From Cavenderia fasciculata (lineage: Eukaryota > Evosea > Eumycetozoa > Acytosteliales > Cavenderiaceae), in the NCBI RefSeq assembly GCF_000203815.1, contig NW_004457639.1:1178001-1242000 (forward strand): a DNA stretch of 64,000 nt. The letters run 5' to 3'. Position numbers and translations under genes: made by a program. Below are positions 63,097 to 64,000 of this stretch, piece after piece; the first letter of the stretch is position 1; each line of letters begins with the position of its first letter. The notes beneath the pieces were generated by a model that did not search any database, was not told the DNA's origin, and was given only the letters and a program-made list of their open reading frames with translations.

Positions 63097-64000
63097 TTAT
63101 TTTTTAAAATGAATAAAACCAATTTCTATTGCTTTAACAATAAAATGATTATATTCTTTTTGAGTATAATTATTAACTAAACTATTATTATTCTTTGTAT
63201 CTTTGTTGAAATAATATTTATCTAACCATTGATTTAATATTGCAATAAATCTTAAATCCAAAGGAGGTGGATCTAATTTAATTTGAATTGATTGATATTG
63301 TTTTAATTGATCTTGTTTGAGATGATTATAAATTCTTTCTAAATGATTTGCAAACTTTTCATCATATTTTAATTGTTTGAGATGAACTGTTGTAAACCAT
63401 TTTTGAATATCCAAATCCTCTGAATATCTAATCCAAAGTGAATCAAATTGTTCATCTGTCAATTCAGTTGAATAATAAATGATTTCATGTTGACGACTTG
63501 ATGGTACTAATTCTAAAATATCATTTGCAAGATGTTGATAATCTATTTGTTCTTCTTCTACTTGATTTTCTTCTTCTTTTTGTTCAATATCATCCATCAC
63601 CTTTTCTTTTTGTTGTTTTGATTCCAAATCTTTTTTTAAAAGGTAAAAATATAATTTGAATATCTTATTAATTGCCTTTTTGAAATGTTCAATAGATAAT
63701 GAACTCATTTCGATTGGTGTGGCTTCAAGGAATTCTTTGATAAATCTAAAATGACCAACCTTGACAAGTGATCCAAGGATTTTAACTAGATCATACATAT
63801 GAACTTGGTTTTCTTCACCATCTTCATCATAACCAATATCATAGACACGTTGATAGAGATCAACGTCGGTTGACATGGCTGCACTCGAAAGGAAGAAATA
63901 AAATGGGACATATTGTGTGCTACTGACCATTCTTTCGACGAGTGGTGGAGGTAGAAACCAATTGATATCCGAGTTGTAGGACTCTGGTAGGTTTTGAGTA
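63097..64000 (-). CDS. C-terminal part of a helical-repeat family member (5' truncated by window)
   Basis: The frame is open from the window edge (in-frame from about 63999) to a stop at 63097-63099. It aligns with the C-terminal third of the 9606 protein: INWFLPPPLVERM, FFLSSAAMSTDVDLYQRVYD, YSTELTDEQFDSLWIRYSEDL, the IKLDPPPLDLRFIAILNQWL segment (variant of YPMNPPPL) and the NYTQKEYNHF tail. A Glu/Gln-rich insert (EQKEEENQVEEEQ) distinguishes it. No frameshift in the visible part. It shows the family continues more than 36 kb from the main array, on the other strand. Confidence 0.82.
   Translation of the reverse strand, partial: TQNLPESYNSDINWFLPPPLVERMVSSTQYVPFYFFLSSAAMSTDVDLYQRVYDIGYDEDGEENQVHMYDLVKILGSLVKVGHFRFIKEFLEATPIEMSSLSIEHFKKAINKIFKLYFYLLKKDLESKQQKEKVMDDIEQKEEENQVEEEQIDYQHLANDILELVPSSRQHEIIYYSTELTDEQFDSLWIRYSEDLDIQKWFTTVHLKQLKYDEKFANHLERIYNHLKQDQLKQYQSIQIKLDPPPLDLRFIAILNQWLDKYYFNKDTKNNNSLVNNYTQKEYNHFIVKAIEIGFIHFKK

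Overview
The window looks like a social amoeba (dictyostelid) nuclear contig. It is AT-rich, with short GTATGT/GTAAGT...AG introns of about 60-120 bp and poly-Asn and poly-Gln runs written as AAT and CAA repeats. Its single-copy genes are typically amoebozoan: Has1, Tsr2, HP1, a GMAP-210-like golgin and MCMBP. Base composition and the expanded families suggest a Cavenderia/Dictyostelium fasciculatum-like group 1 species; that species call is inference. Exon joins below were made by eye from splice signals and reading phase.

Layout. 1-5.1 kb: a truncated 3' gene end, a small two-exon gene, a HAD phosphatase and a minus-strand ankyrin-like gene. 5.3-26.7 kb: a birth-and-death array of one dictyostelid protein family. 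It has an F-box-like N-terminal module, an intron at a fixed place, then a long helical-repeat body. Two plus-strand copies are intact (9606, 24097); four are frameshifted (5286, 13259, 15781, 21340). A secreted protein, a GYPPG-repeat protein, a truncated membrane-protein exon and a VIT/vWA protein are interspersed. Another family member enters at the right edge of the window. 26.8-39.2 kb: housekeeping genes (Has1 helicase, WD40-pseudokinase, LYR protein, HP1, Tsr2, golgin). Between the first two lies an orphan piece of large-subunit rDNA carrying a Tetrahymena-type group I intron. 39.6-44.5 kb: a ten-exon Fanzor gene, a eukaryotic TnpB-like RNA-guided nuclease relative. 45.8-50.0 kb: an ORF broken by one stop codon and an FHA plus tandem-BRCT gene. 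50.3-59.1 kb: four tandem paralogs of an I-PpoI-like His-Cys-box zinc-loop family. 59-63 kb: an intergenic relic zone, tRNA-Asp(GTC) and MCMBP.

The most interesting signal is a set of mobile-DNA pieces on one contig. (i) A 386-nt group IC1-like intron sits in an LSU fragment at the L1925 position, the site used by the Tetrahymena intron and by Physarum PpLSU3, whose endonuclease is I-PpoI. (ii) About 21 kb away are four genes with the full set of I-PpoI zinc ligands at matching spacing, but the positions equivalent to catalytic His98 and Asn119 are replaced in every copy. This suggests domestication of a homing-endonuclease fold as a DNA-binding protein. (iii) A Fanzor gene keeps the RuvC Asp residues and an alternative Glu, in frame across nine introns. 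No functional link between these three is shown; that is inference.

Single-copy genes in the window all read through cleanly, whereas tandem-family copies carry most of the frameshifts. This favours real pseudogenes over general base-call error, although individual indels could still be sequencing faults.
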